Assembly: GCA_022841365.1 (NCBI GenBank)
Contig: JALHRP010000006.1
Coordinates: 1 to 64,000, forward strand
Length of the DNA: 64,000 nt
Source of the DNA: Chitinophagaceae bacterium
Lineage (GTDB): Bacteria; Bacteroidota; Bacteroidia; Chitinophagales; Chitinophagaceae
Direction: 5' to 3'
Part shown: in pieces, positions 32,937 to 40,668 of the stretch
Numbering within the stretch: the stretch's first letter is position 1
Layout: every line of letters starts with the position of its first letter
The notes under the pieces: generated by a model
What the model saw: only the letters and a program-made list of their open reading frames with translations
Told to the model about the DNA's origin: nothing
The model's database searches: none
Made by a program: the position numbers and the translations under genes

Positions 32937-33983
32937 TTATTTCTTATTTGCCAATTGACCACATGCCGCATCAATATCTTTTCCACGGCTTCTTCTTAAC
33001 CGTGCATTCACTTTGTGTTTTTCTAAATAAGCCATGAATTGATTGGTCACTTCTTCTTCCGGTTTTTGAAACGTTGCCATATCAATTGGGTTGTATTCAA
33101 TGATGTTGATAAGATCTGCAGGAACCCGGCGATACAACTTAATGAGATCATCTGCATCTTTCAAGCCATCATTAAAATCTTTGAACAGAATGTATTCAAA
33201 GGTGATTTCATTTCCTGTCTTTTTATAAAAATGATTCAATGCTTCAACCAAGGATTTGATGTTGTTGCTGTCGTTGATGGGCATAATTTCATGTCGCTTG
33301 GCATCTGTTGCAGCATGGAGTGATAAAGCGAGTTTGAATTTTACTTCATCATCGCCCAGTTGTTTGATTTGTTTGGCAACACCTGCAGTTGAAACAGTGA
33401 TCCGTCTCGGACTCATTCCCAAACCATCCGGTGAGGTAATCCGCTCAATGGCTTTCAATACGTTTTTATAATTTAATAAGGGTTCGCCCATTCCCATGAA
33501 CACGATGTTCGTGAGCTTTTTTTGATACACCTGCTCGCTCTGCGTATTCAGCAACACTACTTCATCATAAATCTCATCAAAATCAAGATTGCGTTTTCGG
33601 TCAATATAACCTGTTGCACAAAACTTACAACTGAGTGAGCAGCCGATTTGAGAAGATACACAGGCTGTCTTGCGTTCATCAGTTGGTATCAGTACTCCTT
33701 CAACCAAATGCCCTTCATGTGTACGGAATCTTGATTTCACTGTTCCATCGCCTGAATATTGTGTGGCGTCAACTGCCAATGCAGGAAGTGTAAATTGTTC
33801 ACCTAATTTTTGACGGAGTTCTTTGCTGAGGTTGGTCATATCGGCAAAACTGTGTGCATGCTTTTGCCAAAGCCATTCGTGCACCTGCTTTGCCCTGAAT
33901 TTCTTTTCACCAATGCTTTCGAAGTAATCGTTGATTTCTTCAAGACTTAAGTGGCGGATATTTCGCTCGTTCGCTACTTTCAT
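32937..33983 (-). CDS. rlmN: 23S rRNA (adenine2503-C2)-methyltransferase RlmN
   Basis: The 348-residue radical SAM enzyme methylates A2503 of 23S rRNA and A37 of some tRNAs. The CxxxCxxC cluster motif is in SSQIGCSLSCKFCATGYIDR. The second conserved region has NIVFMGMGEPLLNYKNVLKA and SPRRITVSTAGVAKQIKQLG. The catalytic C-terminal Cys lies in GKDIDAACGQLANK. The start at 33983 (MKVANERNIRHLSL) is fixed by family length and by a TACCTTTG box five bases upstream. It diverges from the toxin-antitoxin pair with 65 bp between the start codons. Confidence 0.96.
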   Translation of the reverse strand: MKVANERNIRHLSLEEINDYFESIGEKKFRAKQVHEWLWQKHAHSFADMTNLSKELRQKLGEQFTLPALAVDATQYSGDGTVKSRFRTHEGHLVEGVLIPTDERKTACVSSQIGCSLSCKFCATGYIDRKRNLDFDEIYDEVVLLNTQSEQVYQKKLTNIVFMGMGEPLLNYKNVLKAIERITSPDGLGMSPRRITVSTAGVAKQIKQLGDDEVKFKLALSLHAATDAKRHEIMPINDSNNIKSLVEALNHFYKKTGNEITFEYILFKDFNDGLKDADDLIKLYRRVPADLINIIEYNPIDMATFQKPEEEVTNQFMAYLEKHKVNARLRRSRGKDIDAACGQLANKK

Positions 33984-33988
33984 GCCGG

Positions 33989-33996
33989 CAAAGGTA
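33989..33996 (-). promoter_or_regulatory. -7 box, probable leaderless promoter of rlmN
   Basis: TACCTTTG on the minus strand ends 5 bp before the rlmN ATG. The same five bases (CCGGC) and spacing occur at the GT2 gene. Confidence 0.6.
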
Positions 33997-34001
33997 CAGT
34001 A

Positions 34002-34033
34002 TTGGACTGAAGCAATTGATACCCTAACTTTGA
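34002..34033 (+). promoter_or_regulatory. Promoter of the toxin-antitoxin-like pair
   Basis: TTG at 34002-34004 and TAACTTTG at 34026-34033 are 21 bp apart, a good Bacteroidota promoter. The ATG follows at 34049. It overlaps the rlmN control region on the other strand. Confidence 0.6.
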
Positions 34034-34048
34034 CAGCAAATTGCAGCA

Positions 34049-34255
34049 ATGAAAATTCTTCTTGAAGTGAAAGACGAAAAGGCCCCTCCTCTTGTAGCTT
34101 TACTTAAAGAACTCAAGTTTGTAAAAACTACAACGATCAGTCCCGCCAAAGCATTATTGTTGAAGGAGATGAAGGAAGCGGTTGATGAACTTAAACTGAT
34201 TAAAAAAGGGAAGAAAAAAGCAAAAGATGCAGAAAAGTTCCTCAAATCTTTATAA
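34049..34255 (+). CDS. Probable antitoxin of a RelE/ParE-type module
   Basis: The 68-residue protein starts MKILLEVKDEKAPPLVALLK, has a short hydrophobic N-terminal strand and then a Lys-rich helical part (KGKKKAKDAEKFLKSL). Small proteins of this form precede RelE-like toxins in many Bacteroidota. No classical DNA-binding motif (ribbon-helix-helix or HTH) is evident, so autoregulation is uncertain. The downstream toxin-like gene starts inside it with a 29-bp overlap. The call rests mainly on context and size. Confidence 0.7.
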   Translation: MKILLEVKDEKAPPLVALLKELKFVKTTTISPAKALLLKEMKEAVDELKLIKKGKKKAKDAEKFLKSL

Positions 34256-34571
34256 TGTTCAAACCATTTCTGTATTTGAAAAGCAGTTTCGAAGGCTTTA
34301 CAGAAAATATCCATCTCTTAAATCTGAAGTTCTTCTGTTAATTCAAAGTTTAAAAGTAAATCCCCAAACAGGAACTTCAATCGGGCATAATTGTTACAAA
34401 ATCAGAATTGCAATCAAATCAAAATCAAAAGGAAAATCCGGCGGAGCAAGAATCATTTCAAACATTGTTGTTAAAGATAAAATAGTGTACCTGCTTTCTA
34501 TCTATGATAAATCTGAAAAGGCTGATTTAACATCCGGTGAACTTGCTTTTTTATTAAACGAAATCATTTAA
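34227..34571 (+). CDS. RelE/ParE-family toxin-like protein
   Basis: The 114-residue protein has the RelE-like core: YNVQTISVFEKQFRRLYRKY, PSLKSEVLLLIQSLKVNPQT, then CYKIRIAIKSKSKGKSGGAR and the strand IVYLLSIYDKSEKADLTSGE. The KIRIA...GARII...VYLLSIYDKSEK order matches type II mRNA-interferase or gyrase-toxin folds. Both kinds are recognised only at family level, so the target (ribosome-bound mRNA or gyrase) is unknown. The frame begins at an ATG inside the antitoxin-like gene. Its TAA overlaps the ATG of the thiolase gene by one base. Confidence 0.75.
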   Translation: MQKSSSNLYNVQTISVFEKQFRRLYRKYPSLKSEVLLLIQSLKVNPQTGTSIGHNCYKIRIAIKSKSKGKSGGARIISNIVVKDKIVYLLSIYDKSEKADLTSGELAFLLNEII

Positions 34572-35773
34572 TGCATATGAAACCTGTCTACGTTATCGAT
34601 TGCCTGCGAACTCCCATTGGAAAATATGGCGGAGCTCTCGCCACTGTTCGCCCTGATGATCTGTTGGCACATGTTATTAAAGCATTGATTCAACGCAATG
34701 CATCTGTTGATGTAAATGCCATTGAAGATGTCATTGCCGGTGCGGCCAATCAAAGCGGAGAAGATAACCGCAATGTGGCCCGTATGGCTGCTTTACTGGC
34801 TGGCTTGCCCGTAACTGTTGCAGGTAATACCGTCAATCGTTTATGTGCAAGTGGTTTGCAGGCCATCATGGATGCGGCAAGAGCCATTGCATGTGGCGAA
34901 GGTGAACTGTATATTGCCTGCGGAGTAGAAAGTATGAGCCGTGCTCCATTTGTTGTTCCTAAACAAACAGAAGCATTTGGACGCAAAGCCGAGATCTATG
35001 ATACAACATTGGGCTGGCGTTTTCTCAATTCCCGGTTATCAGAACTCTATCATCCATACAGCATGGGCGAAACTGCAGAGAATGTGGCAAAGCAATGGAA
35101 TATTTCACGCCAGGCACAGGATATTTTTGCGTTGGAAAGTCAGGAACGGTATTTTGCTGCACTGGCAGCAGGTAAGTGGAATGATGAAATTGTTCCGTTA
35201 GAAACATTACGTGGAAAAGAAGCTGTGTTGGTTGATGCAGATGAATATCCACGTAAAACATCCATTGAACTGTTGGCCAAATTAAAACCTGTATTCGCAA
35301 AGGACGGCTCTGTTACTGCAGGAAATTCAAGCGGTATCAATGACGGTGCTGCTGCCATGATACTGGCAAGTGAAGAGGCTGTAAAAAAATATCAACTAAA
35401 ACCAATTGCAAGCATTAAATCAATAGCAGTAGCGGGTGTTGATCCTTCCATTATGGGTATTGGCCCTGTACCTGCAACGATCAAAGCATTGCAGCGTGCA
35501 GACCTTACCGTGAGTGATCTCGATTTAATTGAATTGAACGAAGCGTTTGCTTCGCAAAGTATTGCATGTATTCATGAGTTGAGTCTTGACTTACAAAAAG
35601 TAAATGTAAATGGCGGTGCCATTGCATTGGGCCATCCGCTTGGTTGCAGTGGTGTTCGCATCTCAACAACATTGTTGCATGAAATGAAACGCAGAAAAAG
35701 TAAATACGGGTTAGCAACCATGTGTGTGGGAGTGGGGCAGGGAGCTGCCATTATTTATGAACATCTTCCTTAA
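34571..35773 (+). CDS. Thiolase (acetyl-CoA or 3-oxoadipyl-CoA thiolase type)
   Basis: The 400-residue thiolase has the acylated Cys in VNRLCASGLQAIMDAARAIA, the catalytic His in NGGAIALGHPLGCSGVRIST and the second Cys in LATMCVGVGQGAAIIYE. The N-terminal CLRTPIGKYGGALATVRPDD and the AANQSGEDNRNVARMAALLA segment most resemble PcaF/PaaJ-type 3-oxoadipyl-CoA thiolases. Acetoacetyl-CoA thiolase activity is equally possible. No ring-cleavage or beta-oxidation genes lie nearby. Starts at 34571 or 34577 are both plausible. A strong terminator follows. Confidence 0.9.
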   Translation: MHMKPVYVIDCLRTPIGKYGGALATVRPDDLLAHVIKALIQRNASVDVNAIEDVIAGAANQSGEDNRNVARMAALLAGLPVTVAGNTVNRLCASGLQAIMDAARAIACGEGELYIACGVESMSRAPFVVPKQTEAFGRKAEIYDTTLGWRFLNSRLSELYHPYSMGETAENVAKQWNISRQAQDIFALESQERYFAALAAGKWNDEIVPLETLRGKEAVLVDADEYPRKTSIELLAKLKPVFAKDGSVTAGNSSGINDGAAAMILASEEAVKKYQLKPIASIKSIAVAGVDPSIMGIGPVPATIKALQRADLTVSDLDLIELNEAFASQSIACIHELSLDLQKVNVNGGAIALGHPLGCSGVRISTTLLHEMKRRKSKYGLATMCVGVGQGAAIIYEHLP

Positions 35774-35776
35774 AAA

Positions 35777-35811
35777 ATAAAACCCCGCCACATAACATGA
35801 CGGGGTTTTAT
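35777..35811. terminator. Terminator after the thiolase gene
   Basis: ATAAAACCCCG pairs with CGGGGTTTTAT over a 13-base loop. It is A-rich before and T-rich after, so it can serve both the thiolase gene and the convergent lipoprotein gene at 35830. Confidence 0.85.
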
Positions 35812-35829
35812 TTAAGTATGCTGATTTAA

Positions 35830-36351
35830 TTAAAGCGGACTGGCTTTAATTCTGAACTTGATGTTTGCACGAATGTCAATGGCCTGTGTTACGGTTTCTT
35901 TTGTTACCACTTTTGTGCGCAGTTTGTAATTATTTGATTTTACATATTTATCCAGGTTCTGCGAAGAGGTGTTTAAAGAAATGGTTTGTGAGCTGCTCGC
36001 AATATTATCCAGGCTCGCCAGTTCAATTTCATCATTGCTATTGGTAGAAATAAAAATCTGAACAGATTTCAGAAAGCTGAAGGTTTTACCACTGGGGCTC
36101 ATAATAGTTAACTTCAACTCTTCCAGCTTCACTTCTTTAATAAGATTTGCTGCTGTGTTGTTGTTCTGAAACTCCTGAGATGAGTTGGTAGTTACTTCAG
36201 GCGTACCCATTTCAAACGGAAGGTTAATGGGCGATGAGCTTTCCACCCTGAAATCGGCCTGGTTTGAAAGAGAAAAGTTGATACCGCCTTTGTTACATCC
36301 GGTTATGATGCCGGCAAAAATCACAGTAAATAAAAGAAGCGTTGTTTTCAT
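35830..36351 (-). CDS. Lipoprotein of unknown function
   Basis: The start at 36351 gives 173 residues with a lipoprotein signal (MKTTLLLFTVIFAGIITGCN; Cys after ITG). The mature protein is beta-rich: VESSSPINLPFEMGTPEVTT, then LIKEVKLEELKLTIMSPSGK and VQIFISTNSNDEIELASLDN. This looks like a small beta-sandwich that may bind a partner on the periplasmic side. No family is recognised with certainty. A Met ten residues upstream is in frame but would weaken the signal peptide. It is monocistronic. Confidence 0.75.
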   Translation of the reverse strand: MKTTLLLFTVIFAGIITGCNKGGINFSLSNQADFRVESSSPINLPFEMGTPEVTTNSSQEFQNNNTAANLIKEVKLEELKLTIMSPSGKTFSFLKSVQIFISTNSNDEIELASLDNIASSSQTISLNTSSQNLDKYVKSNNYKLRTKVVTKETVTQAIDIRANIKFRIKASPL

Positions 36352-36416
36352 TTGATATTTATTATTTGTACAAAAATACAATGGTTATGGTTTCTGCAAT
36401 TAAGCTGACCAATTTA

Positions 36417-36920
36417 TTACATTCCAATAAACGGAGAAAGTGCTTTTATAGTTTTTGATGTGGCATAAAATTGTTTACCCTTCCATCTGTACGCCACTAC
36501 GAAATCATTTGTTTTTAATAAGTTGCCTAATTGACTCCCCGGTCTGGGTGCAGGTTCCAGTTTTTCAACTACCTGCAGTTCACGAACTGTATCACTTGTT
36601 TTAGGCACCAGCGTTATACGTTCGTTCCCTTCCTGTTGACCCTGTAATACAGGAGTACGTGTTGCAGGCATCATTTTCACCCGGTAATATTCCTGTTCAA
36701 TCCAAACGCCTTCAATAACAAGCGGCCCTTTTCCTGCATAAGAAATAAACAAACGGTACTGTTCTTTTTTTAGAACTGCCGTTTCATGCTCAGATGGTTT
36801 TTTACCTCCCAGCGATGCCTGCTTATAAGCATAAATTTTTTTTACAGGAGCAGTTTGAGCATTAACTGTATTCTGAATTAAAAGAAAACAGACGAACGTA
36901 AATAGTTGCCGGATTATCAT
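36417..36920 (-). CDS. Secreted hypothetical protein
   Basis: The 167-residue protein has a signal peptide (MIIRQLFTFVCFLLIQNTVN, cleavage near AQ). The mature part is mostly strands with basic patches, such as KKIYAYKQASLGGKKPSEHE and YRLFISYAGKGPLVIEGVWI. No family is recognised. The gene sits downstream of the T9SS-exported protein gene but is separated from it by a strong terminator, so it needs its own promoter in the 36921-36974 gap. Confidence 0.65.
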   Translation of the reverse strand: MIIRQLFTFVCFLLIQNTVNAQTAPVKKIYAYKQASLGGKKPSEHETAVLKKEQYRLFISYAGKGPLVIEGVWIEQEYYRVKMMPATRTPVLQGQQEGNERITLVPKTSDTVRELQVVEKLEPAPRPGSQLGNLLKTNDFVVAYRWKGKQFYATSKTIKALSPFIGM

Positions 36921-36974
36921 GATCTTTTTTTTGTTTGATGAAAATGATTGTTGAAATGCTGATAAGGTCCTGTT

Positions 36975-37010
36975 AAAGAAAAACCCTGCTTAGCTGCAGG
37001 GTTTTTCTTT
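36975..37010 (-). terminator. 15-bp perfect stem terminator of the T9SS protein gene
   Basis: AAAGAAAAACCCTGC pairs perfectly with GCAGGGTTTTTCTTT over a six-base loop. It lies 15 bp past the stop codon of the large gene, and the T/A-rich outer arms provide the U-tract. Confidence 0.9.
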
Positions 37011-37025
37011 ATGAATGAAATCTTT

Positions 37026-39971
37026 TTATTGCCTGATTACTTTTTGCAGATGACGGTATTTCTGATCATCACTCGTAATGCTGAGGAAATAAATTCCTTT
37101 GTTCATCCGGCTGATGTCTATCTGTCCGTTCTGATAACCTCCTGAGGTTCTGTACACTTCCTGTCCGTTAGAATTGTATAACTGAACACTGATGCGTTTT
37201 ACACTATATAAATTACCAATACGGTATTGAATATTGCTGTTGCTGATGGTAGGCACTACTTTGCTGATAAAGTTTTTATCATTCAGTACCTGATCATTAA
37301 TATTTGTTGGCTGATTGGGATTGTAGTTAGGTGTACCCAGATATGTGAAATACATACCGTTACCATGTGTACCTACCAGCAATACGTTATCCGATGGTCT
37401 GTATGCCAGCGATTGAACTACTGGTAAGTTTAATGTATTACCACCTTCACGGAACCAGTTTACTGTACCACCACTGATGAGTGTTGGACCAATATTTACT
37501 GCACTAAACAAGCCTACTGAAGTGCCAATATAATATTCTGTAACAGGAACATTGCTTGCATCTCTTTTTACAATAATGGCACAACTTCTTACAGAGGCTG
37601 CATTAATTAAACTACCTTCTGCATTTCGCCAGGTTGGAGTGGCTGATTTTGCATTACTGGTCCACCACACACTCACAACATTTGCACTGTTAATTTCATA
37701 ATTGGAAATAACTGCCATAATCTCATGATCATTATTAGGATTAACAGCTATGTCCTGAATATTTGCGCCCAATGGTAAACCCGGAATACTGATGTTTACA
37801 GGTGTTTGTGTGGTGAGTGCATTCACTGGATTATCTAACCTGAAAATTCTGCCATCGGTTGTACCAATGTACATGGAGTGTGATGTTTGATATGGGCCCC
37901 AGCTAAATGCAAGTGAGCGGATATATAAACCATTACTTGGGTTATTGGTTGCATCAACTGCATTGCCAACACCGGTTAATTCATCCCATGTATTTTGAGT
38001 AACATTTGATGCGTCGTTGGTACGGAACAAGCGGTTAAAGTTTACATAGTACAGATCATCTGTATTGCTCTGGTTCAGTTTAAAGGTTGTTACAAATTCT
38101 CCAAAACCGCCACCATTTGCTGTTAAGCCATTTGGACGAATCAATGTACTGGAATTGATATTCGGTAAAGATGCTCTTCTTATAGTACCTAGTTGTGATG
38201 AACCGTACATAAATTGCTGGTTGCCGCTGTTAACAGCTAAACCAACTGAACCGCCATCACCGGAAAAAGCAGGAAACAGAAAACGATGATTGTTGCTGTC
38301 GTTTGCAGCTGTTCCTAATATACCTACACGGTCTCTCAGCCATGTACCGTTATCCTGCAAGCCACCCACAAAATTATTTCTGCCTGCAGTGGGGTCAATA
38401 CCTACATAATAGTATTGAAATGTTTGATAACCCGGCACCATGCTGTAACTCACGCTAGGTGCAAGTATGTTAGTTGTTAATGAAAGACCACCATCATGTG
38501 CAGAGATCATTTCATTTGGATTATCGGGTCTGAAGGCATTTGCATGCTGATCAGGGTGATGATTTGGATATAAAAACGGATTCAGGTTTTGATTTCCATA
38601 CCCGCCAATCCATGTAACATTTCCCTGTGAAGTAAATCCATCGGTTGAACGAAGGAGATTTACACCGCCCAAAATAACCACATTGGGATCATTAGGTTTA
38701 ACAGTTACTGTAAGATCATATCCACCCTGTGTACTGAAACTTCCAACCTGTCCGCCAAAGTCAGTAATGTTTGCGCTTCTGTTGGTCCATGTATTAGTTG
38801 TTAAATCAACATGCCATAGATCCACATCATTACCCGATGTAGCACCATTTTCATACGCAACATACATAATGTTGTTGTTTGATGGAGCCAATGCAAGTAC
38901 AATCCGTTTTGGAGAGTAAAATATGGGCGTATTGCCGTCAATTACATCGTAAGAGTTGCCTCTCCATCCTGGAATTGAATCACCTGCTCCTTGTGGTCCG
39001 CCTGCTATTCTTGTAAATGATCCGCTGTTACCTGTTGTAGAAGAAAATACTCCTCTGAAAGGAATATCGGGATTGCCGCCATTTTGTGCAGCTATAATTC
39101 GTCCGGTTGAGGTAATCACTACATCCATTGTTCCGCACACTGCGGTTGATGCCTGAGAGCCAATCATTACAACTTCCCAACTGATGCCAAAATTGGTAGA
39201 GCGCATCAGTCTTCTATGACAGCCAACATAGAGGTGACTGTTGGTAGGATTAACAGCGATCTTATGAACAAAATCAAACGGATGATCAAATGCTTCTAAG
39301 CGGAAAGGGCCCGGTGCTCCGGGGAATGCCTGTGGTAAACGTACCCAGGTTGCACCATTGTCGGTTGAGCGATATAACGCTTCGCCCATATAAACAGCTC
39401 CGTTTTCAGCTGCACTGTTACCCCAATGCTCACCACCACCGGCATACCAGCGGTCTAGATTTGCATTTGCTCCTGTGCTGGTGTCTTGTACAATCCAATG
39501 CACATTATGTATTTCACCGGGTCTTGTAACGTTGGTCCAGGTGGTGCCACCGTCTGTTGAACGAAAAATACCACCACTCACTGCACCGGCTACTAATACA
39601 CGGTTACTTGTTCCGTTAAAACGTTTATCATACACAATGGTACGTGTACGCCCACCTGCATTTAAAGCCCCCGCAGCAAAATACGTGTTGGCATCATTTG
39701 GAGACAACACTTTGTCACGTTCCTGTGCCTGCATCGCCTGTTGAAATGATTTTTCAATAATACCATCCGGTATTCTTCCGGTAACAGGGTCTTTCACCAT
39801 GTTGTACATGTATTCATTTCTGCGTTTGTCAAAAGCAGTCTTGTCCATTTCCATCAGCTCTTCACCCACTGCCGGATTATTTTGCAGAGTCCGGTGATTC
39901 ATGACAGCAGAAAACAGGATGATACCTGTTAGTAAAGGGAGTAAAAAGGCAAGAAGTACATTTTGTTTCAT
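37026..39971 (-). CDS. Asp-box (sialidase/sortilin-like) beta-propeller protein with T9SS sorting domain
   Basis: The 981-residue protein has an N-terminal signal sequence (LLAFLLPLLTGIILFSAVMN). It contains a set of Asp-box motifs of the form S-x-D-x-G-x-T-W, for example RSTDGGTTWTNVT, RSTDNGATWVRLP and RSTNFGISWEVV. These mark a propeller of the sialidase/VPS10 type. The last about 75 residues form a type A sorting domain (VKRISVQLYNSNGQEVYRTS, then ISRMNKGIYFLSI). It should be exported across the outer membrane by the type IX system and anchored or released. No catalytic sialidase residues are evident, so glycan binding or adhesion is as likely as hydrolysis. Confidence 0.93.
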   Translation of the reverse strand: MKQNVLLAFLLPLLTGIILFSAVMNHRTLQNNPAVGEELMEMDKTAFDKRRNEYMYNMVKDPVTGRIPDGIIEKSFQQAMQAQERDKVLSPNDANTYFAAGALNAGGRTRTIVYDKRFNGTSNRVLVAGAVSGGIFRSTDGGTTWTNVTRPGEIHNVHWIVQDTSTGANANLDRWYAGGGEHWGNSAAENGAVYMGEALYRSTDNGATWVRLPQAFPGAPGPFRLEAFDHPFDFVHKIAVNPTNSHLYVGCHRRLMRSTNFGISWEVVMIGSQASTAVCGTMDVVITSTGRIIAAQNGGNPDIPFRGVFSSTTGNSGSFTRIAGGPQGAGDSIPGWRGNSYDVIDGNTPIFYSPKRIVLALAPSNNNIMYVAYENGATSGNDVDLWHVDLTTNTWTNRSANITDFGGQVGSFSTQGGYDLTVTVKPNDPNVVILGGVNLLRSTDGFTSQGNVTWIGGYGNQNLNPFLYPNHHPDQHANAFRPDNPNEMISAHDGGLSLTTNILAPSVSYSMVPGYQTFQYYYVGIDPTAGRNNFVGGLQDNGTWLRDRVGILGTAANDSNNHRFLFPAFSGDGGSVGLAVNSGNQQFMYGSSQLGTIRRASLPNINSSTLIRPNGLTANGGGFGEFVTTFKLNQSNTDDLYYVNFNRLFRTNDASNVTQNTWDELTGVGNAVDATNNPSNGLYIRSLAFSWGPYQTSHSMYIGTTDGRIFRLDNPVNALTTQTPVNISIPGLPLGANIQDIAVNPNNDHEIMAVISNYEINSANVVSVWWTSNAKSATPTWRNAEGSLINAASVRSCAIIVKRDASNVPVTEYYIGTSVGLFSAVNIGPTLISGGTVNWFREGGNTLNLPVVQSLAYRPSDNVLLVGTHGNGMYFTYLGTPNYNPNQPTNINDQVLNDKNFISKVVPTISNSNIQYRIGNLYSVKRISVQLYNSNGQEVYRTSGGYQNGQIDISRMNKGIYFLSITSDDQKYRHLQKVIRQ

Positions 39972-39987
39972 TTGTTTTTTTTTTCGG

Positions 39988-40197
39988 TTATCGGCTACAG
40001 TTTGTTACCCGGTAAATCATGAAACTGTCGGGTCTGTTTCCTAATAAGGTGAATGGTTCGAAAGTTACTGCTTTTTGGGCAATGCTGGAATAAGTTTGAC
40101 GGGTAATAACCTGAAATTGCTGCGGTTTGTTTGGTTGAAAAGCATTCTGTACAGATTTGTGAAATACTTTATTTCCGGAGGGTTTGAAAGCTTCCAC
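39988..40197 (-). CDS. Possible small coding remnant
   Basis: A 69-residue frame from a GTG at 40197 has amino-acid composition unlike random DNA (for example FKPSGNKVFHKSVQNAFQPN and GNRPDSFMIYRVTN). It has no ATG, no signal and no known motif. The frame stays open upstream to a TAA at 40228-40230, about 25 bp from the GIY-YIG unit. It could be the 3' end of an older gene cut by that unit, or a short orphan protein. I place low trust in it. Confidence 0.3.
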   Translation of the reverse strand: MEAFKPSGNKVFHKSVQNAFQPNKPQQFQVITRQTYSSIAQKAVTFEPFTLLGNRPDSFMIYRVTNCSR

Positions 40198-40254
40198 AAG
40201 AGACGGTTGAGGGTTACAAAAAACCGATTATTTTCATACTGAACTGTTAGAGCT

Positions 40255-40295
40255 TGCTCAACGAAGCTTCAGCGTAGTTGAGCGGTGAGGGCGGG
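40255..40295. repeat. 41-bp direct repeat, distal copy (tRNA-Ser 3' end plus hairpin)
   Basis: This 41-bp block is identical to 40628-40668. Read on the minus strand it holds the last 13 nt of the tRNA gene (CCCGCCCTCACCG) and then a hairpin with arms GCTCAAC and GTTGAGC (40256-40283). It lacks the rest of the tRNA. The two copies are offset by exactly 373 bp. Confidence 0.9.
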
Positions 40296-40320
40296 TCAAC
40301 TACGCCGGGGCTTCGTTGAC
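40295..40320. repeat. Second hairpin of the GIY-YIG unit, mirror of the first
   Basis: GTCAAC and GTTGAC arms enclose TACGCCGGGGCTTC. Its inside matches the first hairpin read on the opposite strand. It begins at the stop codon of the GIY-YIG gene and lies 11 bp from the first hairpin, forming a REPIN-like inverted pair. Confidence 0.75.
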
Positions 40321-40571
40321 TATAGATGCCGATTGAGAAATCTTTTTTTAAGAATAGCTGAACCTGAGCCTGTTTTGAAATACTTTTCTAATCCTCTCAC
40401 TTGTTTTTCTTCTGGTAGAGCAACATACATCACAAGCTCAAAAGGTAAATAATGTTTTGTTGATTGACTCAAACCTTCATTGTGTTCTTTGAATCTTCGT
40501 TTGAGATCATTGGTAGAACCGATGTAGGTAAAATCTTTTTCCAGACTCTTTAGAACATAAACATACCACAT
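40320..40571 (-). CDS. Small GIY-YIG nuclease family protein
   Basis: The 83-residue protein is essentially one GIY-YIG domain. It has YVYVLKS and then YIGSTNDLKRRFKEHN (Tyr, Gly and Arg of the active site), with a catalytic-type Glu in LEKYFKTGSGSAILKKRFL. It belongs to the short UvrC-like group found in many copies in Bacteroidota genomes. It has no DNA-binding extension. It lies between two perfect 41-bp repeats and a hairpin pair, 13 bp downstream of the T-tract of the tRNA-Ser terminator and with no promoter of its own that I can see. This points to a mobile or homing unit. Confidence 0.9.
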   Translation of the reverse strand: MWYVYVLKSLEKDFTYIGSTNDLKRRFKEHNEGLSQSTKHYLPFELVMYVALPEEKQVRGLEKYFKTGSGSAILKKRFLNRHL

Positions 40572-40584
40572 GGTAGTAATCTAC

Positions 40585-40647
40585 AAAAAAAACGCTGAAA
40601 CTTCGGGCAGGTCTTTTGAGAAGAGCCTGCTCAACGAAGCTTCAGCG
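40585..40647 (-). terminator. tRNA-Ser terminator overlapping the repeat
   Basis: On the minus strand CGCTGAAGCTTCG plus GCAGG pairs with CCTGC plus CGAAGTTTCAGCG, followed by T8. Its 5' arm is part of the 41-bp repeat, and pairing there excludes the GCTCAAC/GTTGAGC hairpin. Confidence 0.75.
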
Positions 40648-40668
40648 TAGTTGAGCGGTGAGGGCGGG
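40628..40668. repeat. 41-bp direct repeat, tRNA-proximal copy
   Basis: Identical to 40255-40295. It covers the 3' end of the tRNA-Ser gene (40656-40668) and the hairpin directly after it. Confidence 0.9.
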
